Of a DNA stretch of 39,779 nt, positions 21,201-30,927 are shown in pieces. The DNA comes from Cytidiella melzeri (lineage: Eukaryota; Basidiomycota; Agaricomycetes; Polyporales; Irpicaceae). The notes beneath the pieces are model-generated. The model ran no database searches. It saw nothing but the letters and a program-made list of their open reading frames with translations, and was not told the origin of the DNA. A program made the position numbers and the translations under genes. The DNA is taken from NCBI GenBank assembly GCA_022592445.1, contig JABYQR010000394.1:1-39779 (forward strand), given 5' to 3'. Positions within the stretch are counted from its first letter, which is position 1, and every line of letters begins with the position of its first letter.

Positions 21201-21380
21201 TGGAGTGCCAGGAATGAGCAGTTCTTCGTCAACCATCGCAAGGCGATACTGGACGGTAAAGTCCAGCCCAAAACCGCTCAAGAATGGCGCCGGACGTTGC
21301 CTCATAGGAAGGCTGCAAAGACGAACGTGCTGACGAACATTGGTGAACTCTCAGGTCGTGCCTTACCCGCTGCAATGTAA
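18252..21380 (+). CDS. Gene D, 1042-residue unrecognised protein with an arginine/serine-rich stretch
   Basis: One long open frame without any break. The start follows a likely 5'UTR intron, and an in-frame stop lies upstream in the same frame after splicing. N-terminal part (to about 300) is rich in Trp, Pro and Tyr (DIPRYPGLYV, LPVWLYFGPRP); 310-420 is Ser-rich; residues about 523-621 are RSPPRRSRS-type repeats as in splicing factors; the C-terminal 400 residues form a second compact region. A consensus 48-nt intron (GTAAGT at 21061 to CAG at 21108, with TGCTGAT) can be removed in frame, which would give 1026 residues. I know no function. The RS stretch suggests RNA-processing bodies or chromatin contact, as inference. 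No palindromic CCGATA site lies within or near it. Confidence 0.75.
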   Translation: MSTLPQTLPKPSVLWASDTDIPRYPGLYVSPNMSTLPKLAPENLTKHIGRLPLPWPWLYTRLANQAHYWTAVTPRETQYTGLLQPLAGIKIVQGNDKQWRLENVQEWRDLEAFLRRVLDAMKRTFPLGVYTPLLVQIDRNTFPWPQDYNYDRSWPTKKQAKSFLGIVRGVFRINVSKVTYAGHLLPKHWLDSLQHRKLVSEHEARMLRRSTICLVGDKADQSTTDRLGLVVDVTVGAMQSTLENLKEVINHFQLPVWLYFGPRPAVSEHPWSTEYLPSAVELEASLRQPATRFAWDEWDEEVAEARDVVGVESMGGPSSSSAPSSSSAWGSLDTHWPSSVEGTNIVHVPRATSSQVSNVTRPPGPLYVATRGQSSTTGQAPGETPQQFFARREKVSAAKLAQMNPAQKARVQAREVLHANLELPNKSHNCQVFRWEESDDSSGAWNRVLVGKPRWRDLWADTAWSQRRYNAVFNEFDIWEELDPSATTEDQELVDGWGYFDDAPRLQNLRSAASPQAETLPELPSRSPPRRPCSPPRRPCSPRRRSRSPPRRSRSPPRRSRSAARRSRSPRRRSHSPRRRSRSRSPRRCSHSAPRRSRSPPRRSRSPRRRSRSPRRRPRTPPLAPQPIASTSGSTSSSTQMPQSGAPELLQRKGIAFDQALSYRYGILTSAAVTVDVDEEATPREKEIYKFMGIINEKVGPGYRTPMCELFAYLEAKPSDFVMPPPTLTDLVPGTALGHPLHRQNNLIVRTVMDNEQHHRYFVYARDPQANNVSYSLCLADPVTVNHLLRSGVGPSLDDVTGALLRWGVPFNTLQSIADPTVLQPTPPMPSYFNLVPLGLGLIEHRHKFTIADYEDYLEYQEEVIKSVQGRAALLRGGLLWRLARDAYADDSAVYDGPSGFQTQCNHRILDGLDYVDDVLSPHQEDVICGVYRVMPGKYHVSWTNYNADYISEHPENGPSGTAYRSWWPTVTTWSQSGVDLDYWSARNEQFFVNHRKAILDGKVQPKTAQEWRRTLPHRKAAKTNVLTNIGELSGRALPAAM

Positions 21381-21887
21381 CTTCGCGCTTCATCGTCATG
21401 TCCTCCATGTTGTCTCTTTTCTACGCTGGGACTGTTTTATATTTCGGAAACGTATGCTAACCAGTAGACTGGAATGTCAGGATTGCGCGCTGGTACGCTG
21501 AGTGCAGTGGGGCTTCGCACTCTGTTCAGACATGGCAATATGGTCTTTGCTGACTGTTGCTATTGGTACGTGCCCATTCTATCCAGTCACGCGCAGAGTG
21601 TATACGTAAAATGGAACTTATTCGATGCCTGGTGAGCCAATTTTCAAGTCCTCCGCCACAACAGAGTGCGCTCAAAATCATGCTATACTTTGTTGTGCGT
21701 ATAATGTCTATTACAGTGATTTGAGATCATACATTCCAGCTCGCGTGCTCGTATGATATCCAGACGGCGCCGACAACACGTCCAAGGCCGGATACTTGGA
21801 TCTCAAAACTGGAGCGACAATGTAAAAGTAAATGTCAATTGGGAGTTGGCGAAACGATGGGAGTCTGAATGAATGTGTGAGAGCTGT
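21381..21887. other. Gap between the convergent 3' ends of genes D and E
   Basis: No reading frame, repeat or structure that I can support. It contains the 3' flanks of both genes. Confidence 0.5.
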
Positions 21888-22499
21888 TCATACCGTGCAG
21901 TTTTGGAGGTGAGAGACTGACCGTTGAGCCTGCGGATAAATGGCACGGCGCTGATTATGGGCCAGTTTTTGTGTCACAGTAAAGTAGTCATCGAGAGTAG
22001 TTTGTCTATTGATCTTCAGACATGAGAGCGCATATTAAATTCATGATACTCACTTGTAGCGAGCGAGAGAGCGCTGCGCAGGCGAACCACAGATATTGAC
22101 AGTTTCCGGCAGAGCCAGGGAGGTTCTTGACATTAACAAGACGAACATCAGTTATTGCGTTAACTGCAGATACATTTGTACTTACGATTGCATGCATATA
22201 TGCTCGGTGCGCCGCTGCCAAAGAAGCTCGACAGACTTCACAAGCTTGCGGCATGCAAAGGAAAGCTCTTGCGCACTGGTTACCATGCATGCCTGAGTGA
22301 TACACATCTCTACCGTGCAGGCGAAATCGACAATGTTGGCGGACATGTTATCGTCGCCATTGAAGCCGTCTTTGAGCGCGACGAAAGATTCCGCCAACGA
22401 AATCACTTGCTTAAGGGCAGCGTGCGAGTCCGGATCGCCCTGAATGACTGGCTCGACCTTCTTCCATGCGAGCCTAGATTCCAGTGGTGCTTCTGACAT
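21888..22499 (-). CDS. Gene E, 167-residue protein with a PCNA-binding-like motif
   Basis: Exons 22499-22186, 22125-22054 and 22005-21888 sum to 504 nt and join in phase across introns of 60 nt (GTAAGT...AAG) and 48 nt (GTGAGT...TAG). The N-terminal 100 residues are predicted helical with several Cys and Met and no family I know. About 40 residues from the C-terminus, reading across the second splice, is QTTLDDYF followed by a basic stretch. This fits the PIP-box pattern Q-x-x-[LIM]-x-x-[FY]-[FY] and is close to the FEN1 motif in layout. It suggests docking on the replication clamp; that is inference. It lies convergent to gene D inside the interval bounded by the large direct repeats. Confidence 0.65.
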
Positions 22500-23154
22500 T
22501 GTGAGTGTCTTGGTGCGATGTATTCGTTCGAATTCAAGTATGTCAATCATATAGTATACAGCGCGCGCGCAGCGCTAGCTGTTGACGTCCCGCACATTTC
22601 CTTACAGAATATCTCACCAATATTGGGCACCAAGGATATTCGCACAATATGTAAATAATATCTCATATATTCAGCGCCTATCTTTCAATAATAATCGACC
22701 CTGATGTGCAGTGATGATTGAAAGTGTTTTCCTATGTATATGGACGTAAAATAATGTGCCCGATTGGTGGAATAGCGGCTGGGCCGATTGTAGTGCACCT
22801 GCTCCCCTCCTGCCTCCCAAAAGTTACAAAGCGCCCTCCCACCGTGTAACCATTGAGCGCAGGCTCGGCGCACCTATCCAGTCGTGTAGAGCACCCTAAA
22901 AAGCAATAGTACAAGGTAATACATCTCCCCCGCCGCTAAATCCGACGCTTCTAAGATGCTACAAAGGTGAGAAAAGGCGAAATTGACATGCTCCCAAGCA
23001 CATATCTGCTTGTGGAGGTCCCTACAGGCTGGGGGACTGTAGAATTCATTCATAATGATGTTTAGCATACATGATTCAGTATGTACATTATTTTATTTGA
23101 AGGGGATTGAAGCCCTACAGCCCCAGATACATGAGAAAGCAGTCAGGAAGACTA
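22500..23154. other. Upstream region of gene E and left flank of the right direct repeat
   Basis: AT-rich, with a GCGCGCGCGC run near 22561. No gene or repeat that I can support. Confidence 0.45.
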
Positions 23155-23162
23155 CTGCATGC

Positions 23163-23277
23163 TCCGATAACGCAAGAAGCTGTTATCGGACTATGCTAAT
23201 GCATGCTCCGATAACGCAAGAAGCTGTTATCGGACTATGCTAATGCATGCTCCGATAACACAAGAAGCTGTTATCGG
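23163..23277. repeat. Palindromic site array at the left edge of the right direct repeat
   Basis: Three copies in about 55-bp units, all in the orientation CCGATAAC[A/G]CAAGAAGCTGTTATCGG. The matching left-hand array has more copies and both orientations. Confidence 0.9.
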
Positions 23278-23429
23278 ACTGTACAACCTCGCTGCACACA
23301 GCAATGCAGACCACATTAGGAACGGTTAGGCTTGCTGGCTTACACGCTTCGGCCACACCTCAAAATTCACACTTTGCAATCACCTCACAGCAAACATCAC
23401 ATATCGCACTCAGCTACAACTAATACTAA

Positions 23430-24187
23430 TTAATCAAAGTGCGATAGACACGCTATGTACTGCTCGTACGTCCAGTTCATCATCTCCGCACGCTCATGGA
23501 TGTCAAGTACCTTCGGCTCCTCAGAGCAATACAAATACACCCCAACCAACGGCTCACCTCCCACAGACGGTCGAAGACACACTCGCGTGTACCCATCACA
23601 TCGCTCAAGCTTCACAACATAGTACAGGTCCTCCCCCGTACCATCAGGGCGCGGAACCCACGTCCTCCCAACTCGGTCCCTCTGTCGCTCAAGGTGCCTC
23701 ACAGTCCCCTCGTACCCGTCAGGTCCAGGCGTCACATACACCCGGATCTTTTTAAGATTCGGACGCGGCAACACCAAACGCACCGGCGGTCGGTTCTCCT
23801 TCGAACCTCAAACTCTTCTCAGCACTGAAGTCCCAATGCAATCCAAATATAACTCACCGTCCTCGTCCTCGTCCTCCTCCTCCTCCTCAGAATCCCATCC
23901 AGAAACTTCGTCATCCTCCTCCTCCTCCTCATCCTCATCCTCATCCTCGTACCCATCTTCTTCCTCATCCACATCTTCATTCTCCTCATCATCATCAATC
24001 TCCTCCTCAAACAACCGCGCAGGTGTAACAGTCTCGTCTAAGCACACAATCCACATGTCAGTTCCCATCGCCGTTCACTCATGCAGAAGCACTCACCACT
24101 TCCATCACTCCACACACTGCTGGCGTCCGTCCCAACACACAGACGCTCAATCTCCTCCGCAACCGTGGATACGTCCATGCCGTTCAT
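23430..24187 (-). CDS. Gene C', right copy of the small acidic protein
   Basis: Exons 24187-24097, 24037-23858 and 23806-23430 give the same 215-residue product as the left copy, with very few changes (for example Gln to Arg in DGYTQVCL). Intron 2 is 51 nt instead of 57 because one of two ATTGGG repeats is missing. The reading frame is intact, so both copies may be active or the duplication is very recent. Confidence 0.75.
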
Positions 24188-24581
24188 CGCAAGCTGCACG
24201 TTAGAGGACAGAGGGCTAGTTACATTCCTCGCGTACTCGAACCAACATTATATATATACCCTTCTGCATGCTAAGCGAACTCATCTCGGTCTCTTAAGAA
24301 TTCTGACAGCTTCGTGATGGTTCAACTTCACAGTTGCATTAAACTGCTCAAAATGACATATTATTTACATAACACCCCCATCACAGTGTCACACACTTGT
24401 ACCCCCCTCGCAACAATATCACAAATTCCCACGCTGCATTACAGATCATAGTTCACCGGTTCATGCCCAAAATCTCGTTTTATTCACAAAAACACAGTCG
24501 CCCTACTTATATTCCACCACTCATCACATCATGTCTCCCTCCCATACATGCTTGGCCTGCATGCCAACGGCACCACAGTAC

Positions 24582-24805
24582 ACTGCGCACAAACGATATC
24601 CCACATACACATCATACATCAAAACCAAGCCTAACCGCACAAGGCGTGGTGGTGTAGTGGCACCAGCACCGGACCTTGCACCCCCTCCAGTGCAGGGCGT
24701 TCGGTTTGATCCCCACTCACGCCACACGCCAATATACTCGCTGGCTTCAAGCATTCCCTGCAACGTAACCCGTTACAGGTAATGCTTGTAGCAAGCATGT
24801 TTTTT
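24582..24805 (+). mobile_element. tRNA-derived SINE-like unit 3
   Basis: A single unit in the right direct repeat. Its 5' half resembles unit 1 and its 3' half (CACTCACGCCACACGCC) resembles unit 2, as expected if recombination between two tandem units removed one. Confidence 0.72.
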
Positions 24806-24825
24806 CTACCACCCCTCGCCCCTCC

Positions 24826-25010
24826 CCTGATAGCGCAATGTTTTCTTATCGGAGCACCACCCCTCTTGCCAGCAGTCCGATAGCGCTGTAGCCTGCTATC
24901 GGAGAAAACCTTCAGTACTCATTTCCCCAATAGTGCGGACTCTCGCTATCGGGGAATGCCCTTGACACTCCCTGCACCATGCCTCCAATAGTGAACAACT
25001 TTCTTATCGG
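24826..25010. repeat. Decaying palindromic sites in the right direct repeat
   Basis: Four copies match 16941-17123 one for one, but three have lost the CG of CCGATA (CTGATA once, CCAATA twice). These are C-to-T or G-to-A changes at CpG, as expected from methylation and deamination. Confidence 0.85.
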
Positions 25011-25135
25011 ACTCGCACTCCGTGCTCAAATTGTTCAAATTGCTCAAATGACATCAATTACATCACTGGGCACTGAAAATACTGACCTCCATTTTTCATA
25101 GCCCTCTGCCCCTGCAAATATTGACACACTCTTTT

Positions 25136-26545
25136 TCAAGGCACGTGACCCTGAAAATATTGTTCGTCGCTTTTTGAGGCCCTACAGGCCCTCAAAAACA
25201 GAGGCTGAACCTCAGGCTGAACCTTACCAGGGTAGTTCTTTAAGGTATAATGGTCCAACCGGGTCTGACCACCTTGGGCATTGTACGGCGACAGCTTCTC
25301 ATTAAACTGTGCGTACATTGAGAAGGCAGCTAGAAAGCGACGCGCGTCACTACTTGCATTGCCCTTGAAACTAGTGGGTTTCTCTACAACCCTTACCTGT
25401 GACCTGTTGTTGACCGGTTGCTGGTTCTGAAGCAGCGCTGTGATAGCTTGTGTCAGCTGTTGCTGACCAAGGAGTAGTGTGTGCAGAAGCTGTTCTGCGG
25501 TGGGAGGTGGAGATGATTCTTGTGCAGGGGCTGGGGTAGCTACCCTAGAAGCATGCTGGGACACGTTGGTGGAATCCATCTGGTACTGTTCCTGCGTGAA
25601 GATTTGATCAAAGTTTTCTTCAGGTTCTGGCAGGGGGGGAAGAGATTCAAGGATGCAATCCTCTTGCCAATGATGAATGGGCCGGTACTGATTTTCAAAA
25701 CAACCCGGATATGTAATTCCGTTGTAACGGTTTGGACACGGCTGTACTTTGCAGAGTTGATGTCCTTCTTCAGGATTGTAACACTCGTCTCTGACTGTTT
25801 TGTGGTTGAAGGGGTGCGGATAACTTTTACAGGGGAGGTGATCTCTGGACCAGATACTGCTATTGGGACTTTGGGAAGCCACACTGTATTCTACTTAGAA
25901 CGAGATGAAGTACTCGTCTGCCCAGACCTTTTCTACCGCTTTGAACACCTGTTTGTAGTTCCTCCTTAAACCCGTGAAACTGATCTTCCCAATTGCCTTC
26001 AATCCCCAATCCAGCAGCTGCCACTCACAATGAGTGATGACAGGGGCTCGGGTTGGTAATTCCTCCAGAAGCTTCTCTAGCTTCTGTTTCTCCTGCTCAA
26101 ACTGACACTTCGTATCTTTGTGAAGCTGGTGGTATTTGTCAATGGTGGGGAGGATTGACAGACGTTGGAGGGTGACGGTAAGCTTGGGAGTGAAGATACC
26201 TTGAAGGTCTTCAACAGTATGCTTGCGGAAGGCGATGAGAGTTGGCTTAGCTGCTATGAGGGCTGCGCTAGGGTTGGTAGCGGGCCGGGCTGTGAAGTGT
26301 TCTGCTAGTGAGGGCTTCTTAGAAAGCTTTGCTAAGGCCTCGGCTCGTTCGCGTGCGGTACGGGCAGCGAACTCTTTGGACTCAGCACGGAGTTTCTCAA
26401 ACTCCTCTGCTGTAGGGAATCTGTGTGTGAGGGCGGAACCCTTGGGTTTACGGCGACCAACGTAGGAGGCAATAGCCTTAAGCTCTTTCTCCGTATATTT
26501 GTGACTTTTGCCACGTACGTGCTCTGCGTCAAGCTGATCAAACAC
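25136..26545 (-). pseudogene. Truncated Ty3/gypsy gag-like reading frame
   Basis: Two parts in one frame, 26545-25898 and 25882-25136, are separated by an in-frame TAA at 25897-25895. The first part is basic with a long coiled coil (FEQEKQKLEKLLEEL). The second has a Gln/Pro-rich linker and the start of a capsid-like block (PTSFKGNASSDARRFLAAF), typical of fungal gypsy Gag. The frame then runs into the end of the large direct repeat and stops, with no protease, reverse transcriptase or integrase. It belongs with the LTR at 26826-27573. The stop may be natural or a mutation. Confidence 0.6.
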
Positions 26546-26825
26546 GGCCTGGGTTAAGGCGCGATGGATCTGGACTTCTCAACGTGCTTGGTTCAGATCC
26601 TTGTGCAAAGGATATGGACGAGCGGTGAAACGGGAGTGGGATTCTTTTGGCACTAAGGATCAACCACGGAAAGTGAACAAGTTAGCGATCAAGCACGTCA
26701 AGACGGACGGCAATGGCTTACTCTCAAACGTAGGGGGGAATAAACTTTTTAAAACTGGGGGAACAAGAAGACTTGATCCAAGCTAAGGGCAGTCGTGCTG
26801 GTAGCTGTGTGGTATCTTGACCTGA

Positions 26826-27573
26826 TGTCGCGGAGCGACTGCTGTTATACTGATAACCCTAAACAAGGGTAGAGAAGAGGAGGAGTGAAAGTGGAAGTGG
26901 ATCTCCAACAACGACAACGAGGTCAAAGTCGATGATAAGCAGGCAAGCAGGCTCAGAGGCCGGATACTGGCAGTGCAAATGACAAGATTAATATCAAGCT
27001 TATACTAAGTTACGTTGAGTAACTCACCTGGCAGTGCAAATGACGAAGAGGTCAAGATGCAGAACCAGGGAGGATAAGGGGTACTATTTATACTGTGTCT
27101 GGGTGGTCTGTGCACCAGTTCCCACACTAGGGACTGGAGTAACTGTGGGGCTGGAGTAACAATAGAACAATAAGGGACCAGGGTAACTGTCAAGGACCTG
27201 AGTAACTGTCAAGGACCAGGGTACATAGAACAATAGGACTAGAACAATAGACAATAGAACAATAGAATCAGGAACAATAGAACAATAGGAACTGGGGGAA
27301 TCCCTAACAATAGACAAAAGACAATAGACGTAGGACAATAGGACAATAAGAACTGGGGGAATCCCTGGGGAATCCCTATCAATGGAAGTTGAACAATAGA
27401 AAAATAGCCTAGGTTGATCTGGAACCGCTCCCGATTGAGCCTAGGGTTTGGGTCTGGACTATTGATGGATAAGGCAGGATGTCACGTGACCCGGGTTAGG
27501 GTTAGGTCTGGTAACACTCCTAGCCGGAAAATAAGTGCTCTAGATAGGCGCCTAAGGCTGTAAACTTGTGACA
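26826..27573 (-). mobile_element. 5' LTR of the truncated gypsy element
   Basis: About 748 bp bounded by TGTCGCGG and TTGTGACA on the plus strand (TG...CA ends), next to the gag frame on its 5' side. A TATAAATA lies near 27083-27090 on the minus strand. Between 27180 and 27400 it holds a low-complexity run of AACAATAG-type units. The primer-binding site is not clear, and the matching 3' LTR is absent. Confidence 0.55.
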
Positions 27574-27610
27574 TTGTTGGAAAAATCCGGTCTCTGTTGG
27601 ACTATCCATG

Positions 27611-28384
27611 TCACTTCCTAATAGCCGCTTCAGGGTTGGGCTTAGGTGATTTTGTCTTTTCCCAATCAGCCATCTTCACTTCTTTGTGGTCAGTGGCCTT
27701 GTCACCTTGTGTGAGGTACTTGTCACCCTTCTCCTTCATCTGTTGAGAAGGAGAAGAGGAAGAAGAAGAGGAGGAAGAGTGTGTATCTTCATCAACAGCC
27801 TCTTGCTCATGCATGCCCTCGATGTCCTTTGTAGCCACCACACAGGCCTTGGCTTGCATCAAGGACATAGTGTACACAGGGGCTGTGAGACCCAATTGGG
27901 CATACACATCCATGTAAAGTCCAAAATGTGCAAGGTCCCCGTGGAAGAGAATGACAAGGTCTAGGGAGGAAGCGTTTCTGAATGAAAGGGCTCAGTAATG
28001 AGGACATATGAGTGCCGATGACGCATAGGTGTGAGCTCAAATATGAACCACAACTCAATCTTCACTGCAAGCACTCAAAGACAAAGAAAGCAATGCATGC
28101 TATGAAACCAATAGCATTGTGTACGTGCCATTCCAACCAGAAGCAAAGATTCAAAAAGAAAACAAATTCAGTACACACTCTCTGAATACCCGACAGTACT
28201 CCCTCCCCCCACACACCCACGCCGGCCTCCTCTTCTCCCCCCAGTTCTCCTCATTTGTCCCCGGATACCATTCTGGCAAGTCACAGTTCAGCAGCATGTA
28301 CATGTCGTCAACTTGGAGGAGGTACACAAGAGGTACTGTGTGTGAAGACCAAGCTGTGTTGTAGAGCGGGGTGAAGATGATCAT
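27611..28384 (-). pseudogene. Truncated copy of a CPSF2/Cft2-like N-terminus
   Basis: The first exon starts at ATG 28384 and reads MIIFTPLYNTAWSS..VYLLQVDDMYMLLNCDLPEW. The last exon, 27960-27611, reads LVILFHGDLAHFGLYMDVYAQLGLTAPVYT..ATKDIEG. This order and spacing match the N-terminal metallo-beta-lactamase region of fungal Cft2, the 100-kDa cleavage and polyadenylation factor, which lacks a full zinc site. A Ser/Glu-rich stretch follows and the frame stops where the family continues for several hundred residues. The middle is not clean: a stretch read near 28046-27961 also looks coding (VKIELWFIFELTP) but is out of phase. Most likely a captured gene fragment among repeats, not the cell's working Cft2. 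Confidence 0.6.
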
Positions 28385-28749
28385 GGCACTCTTGCACTGT
28401 GGGGGGCCTTGGGATTGATTGTTGAGTGGCTTGTGGTCAAAAAGTTGGGGATGAGAGAACACAGTGTGCCGCAAAGGTTGTCAGAGCAGCATGAGGCAAC
28501 AACCTTACTTAGTGCAACCGCACTTAATGCTGGTCAAGTGCACAAAACTTGAAGCAGGAGAGAGTGTGACCAATTAGTTTGAGTGGTATGACCGTTTTTG
28601 CTGGAGTAGGAGTGTTGCAGCTGTCTCACAGCTGCCATTGTCACAAATGCAACAGGACTTGCCCAACTGAACGTGTACTTTGGGCTGAATGCTAGTATAC
28701 AGAGCATATCACACAACAGGCCTACATTCCATTGCCCTTCTCAGGTAGT

Positions 28750-30510
28750 TACAATTCCTGAAGAATGAGGAAGAATTGTTCCAGTGTGCTCCAGCACATT
28801 GATGCCTTTCCAGATATGACCTTTTTGTCCCCCAAAGTGTGGAGATTTGATGGCAGAATACAGACAGTAACAGTCTCAATAAAAACAATGAATACAGCTG
28901 ATGGCATCACACTGGCCTTGTTATCAGCCCTTTATAACTTTGTATCAGATCACTTTGGCAATCAAAATGCAGTTTTTGATTTTTACAGACTGCACATGGG
29001 TGCAAATCTGTATATATATCAGACCATTGGATAGTCCTATCTTGTGGCAACATCCTAGTACAAACATCCTGTCAATTGAAGTGAAATTGAGCAAGTTATG
29101 GCCAGTCTACTGAGAAAAATCATCCAGACTCAATTCAAACCCCACTCCTGCTGGCAAATGATGTCAAATTCAGGTCAGGTACATGTGCTAGATACATTGC
29201 TTGCTCTCTGAACAAGGAATACAATTAGAAGACATGCCACAGATAGTATTGGCTCTGTCCAAGAATTACCAGTACTTTGGAAGCTAACTATGATTTCTCA
29301 ACCCCTATATGCTTGGACAATGTTAATTTGTGGCTGCATCAGCAGCAAGCACTGCATCAGATTGTGCCACAAAGTTTCACAACCACCAGTTGCTCTATAA
29401 GTGGGAGTTACAATTAGAACACAGCCTGTGGCAGCTCCAATGGGGGGTGAGGCAGTGCAGACATCAGCTGGACGTGGTTTCATCAGCAGCCAGCACTGCA
29501 TTTCATTGGTCCACAAAGTTTCACAACCATCACTTTCTGAGCAGGAGGTACAACTGTGGCAATTCCAATGGGGGTGAGGCAGTTCAGACATCAACAGTAC
29601 ATGGTTGCATTGGCAGCAAGCACTGCATTCAATTGGTTCACAAGATTTCACAACCACTACTCTCTAAGCAGGAGTTACAATCAGAACCCAGTCTGTGGCA
29701 GCTCCAATGGCGGTGAGGCAGTGCAGACATCAACAGGACACATGTAACATGTTCTCCAGCCCTTCATTCTTGAAGCAAGTAATTTTTTGAGTGAACACTG
29801 CACAAGATTGATGACAAGATATATGAAGCCCCTTGCTACCATTGGTGACCACCTTTATCAATGTATGGCTCCTTTCCCCGCAACCAAACTTATCAATTGT
29901 AGCACAGTCACTTCATTCCAGATCAAATTGTCTATCAAAGGTGTCATTAATAGCAAATGCCCATAAAACAGTCAATATTCATGACCAGATGACTTGGCAA
30001 GGTCCTTACCAGAAACAGAGTTGTTTACTGAGGTTCTTTTTGGTAACAAAGTGACAGGTGCAATCAACTATTTCATGCTATATGATTTATTCAATTTGCT
30101 ATCAATAACATAATCACTTGTAGCCCTACTACTGCAGGTTACTAAATTGTATCTAGATTATTTAACATAGTTCAACACCATTAAGAAGAAGACACATGTC
30201 AAACGATCTTTATCTCCATGCTCTACTCTGCAAACTTGTTTTAATTCTGTTCTCACACCCATTGTTGCACTTCAAACAATACAGGACAGTCCCTCTTCTT
30301 TTATGAATGATTGAGTGCTCCAGTGAAGACAAACCACAAACTTACCATATATTCCTCCTTGAGAAGCTATTCCCAACAAAATTACTGGTTCAGGCTGCTA
30401 CCAGCACCAATTCTACTTACAAATCTGGCTCAAAAAGTAATATTTCATTCAATCTTCAGGAATTGTACTTGCTGCTTGCTGGCCTTGCTAACACTAGTGG
30501 CTTTGAATGG
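28750..30510 (+). repeat. Complex repeat R, copy 1
   Basis: Order: a non-coding block (28750-29185); three 127-144-bp satellite units (29320-29745, marked by AAGCACTGCAT and CAGGAGTTACAATCAGAACA); a second non-coding block (29757-30180); and an end block (30170-30500). The same order is found in other copies to the right. I see no convincing coding sequence; short frames here are shadows of the satellite. Confidence 0.7.
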
Positions 30511-30927
30511 CCGGCTCATGCCGGCCAAGGTCCAAAGCTGTTTTCTGTGTTTCTTCCTGGGGCAGCTAAAGTCTTGGTAGGCAACATTTAGCATTGGGAC
30601 AGGAATAGATGAGACACACAAGGGTTAGATGAGTGAGTAGGTACACCATACAATTTAAAGGGTTCTTTTCCTCTAGCTCTACATGTAAAATACTACTAGT
30701 AAGAAACAGAGAGGTGGTAGTGACGTGCAAAGGGTAAGGAGAAAGCAGAGAAATGAGGAAGAGAGTACAAAGAGAAACAGAGATAGGAGGAATGCCATGC
30801 AATGCTTGGCACGAGAGGGGAGTGCAGACAGTGAAACTTGACATGAGAATGAGTACACGAGTGTAAGCAAGTCAGGTACAAACTTGGATTGGTGGCCACC
30901 TGTGATCCTGAGGCACAACAGAACTTG

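Larger units (their letters stand above)
23155..25251. repeat. Right copy of the large direct repeat
   Basis: It matches 14955-17371 nearly base for base, with one SINE unit instead of two, a 6-bp deletion in intron 2 of gene C, and scattered substitutions. Its right end runs without a break into a gypsy gag reading frame on the minus strand. Confidence 0.88.

Noticed and set aside
22561..22572. GCGCGCGCGC run as a regulatory signal
   Set aside because: A short dinucleotide run with no other support.
1..25000. Helitron, KDZ or other known transposase in the left module
   Set aside because: I found no helicase, Rep, RNase H-fold DDE or reverse transcriptase motifs in genes A to F, so a mobile nature is only inferred from the repeats.
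27490..27510. Interstitial telomere repeat (TTAGGG twice)
   Set aside because: Only two copies inside an LTR; not enough to suggest a telomere.
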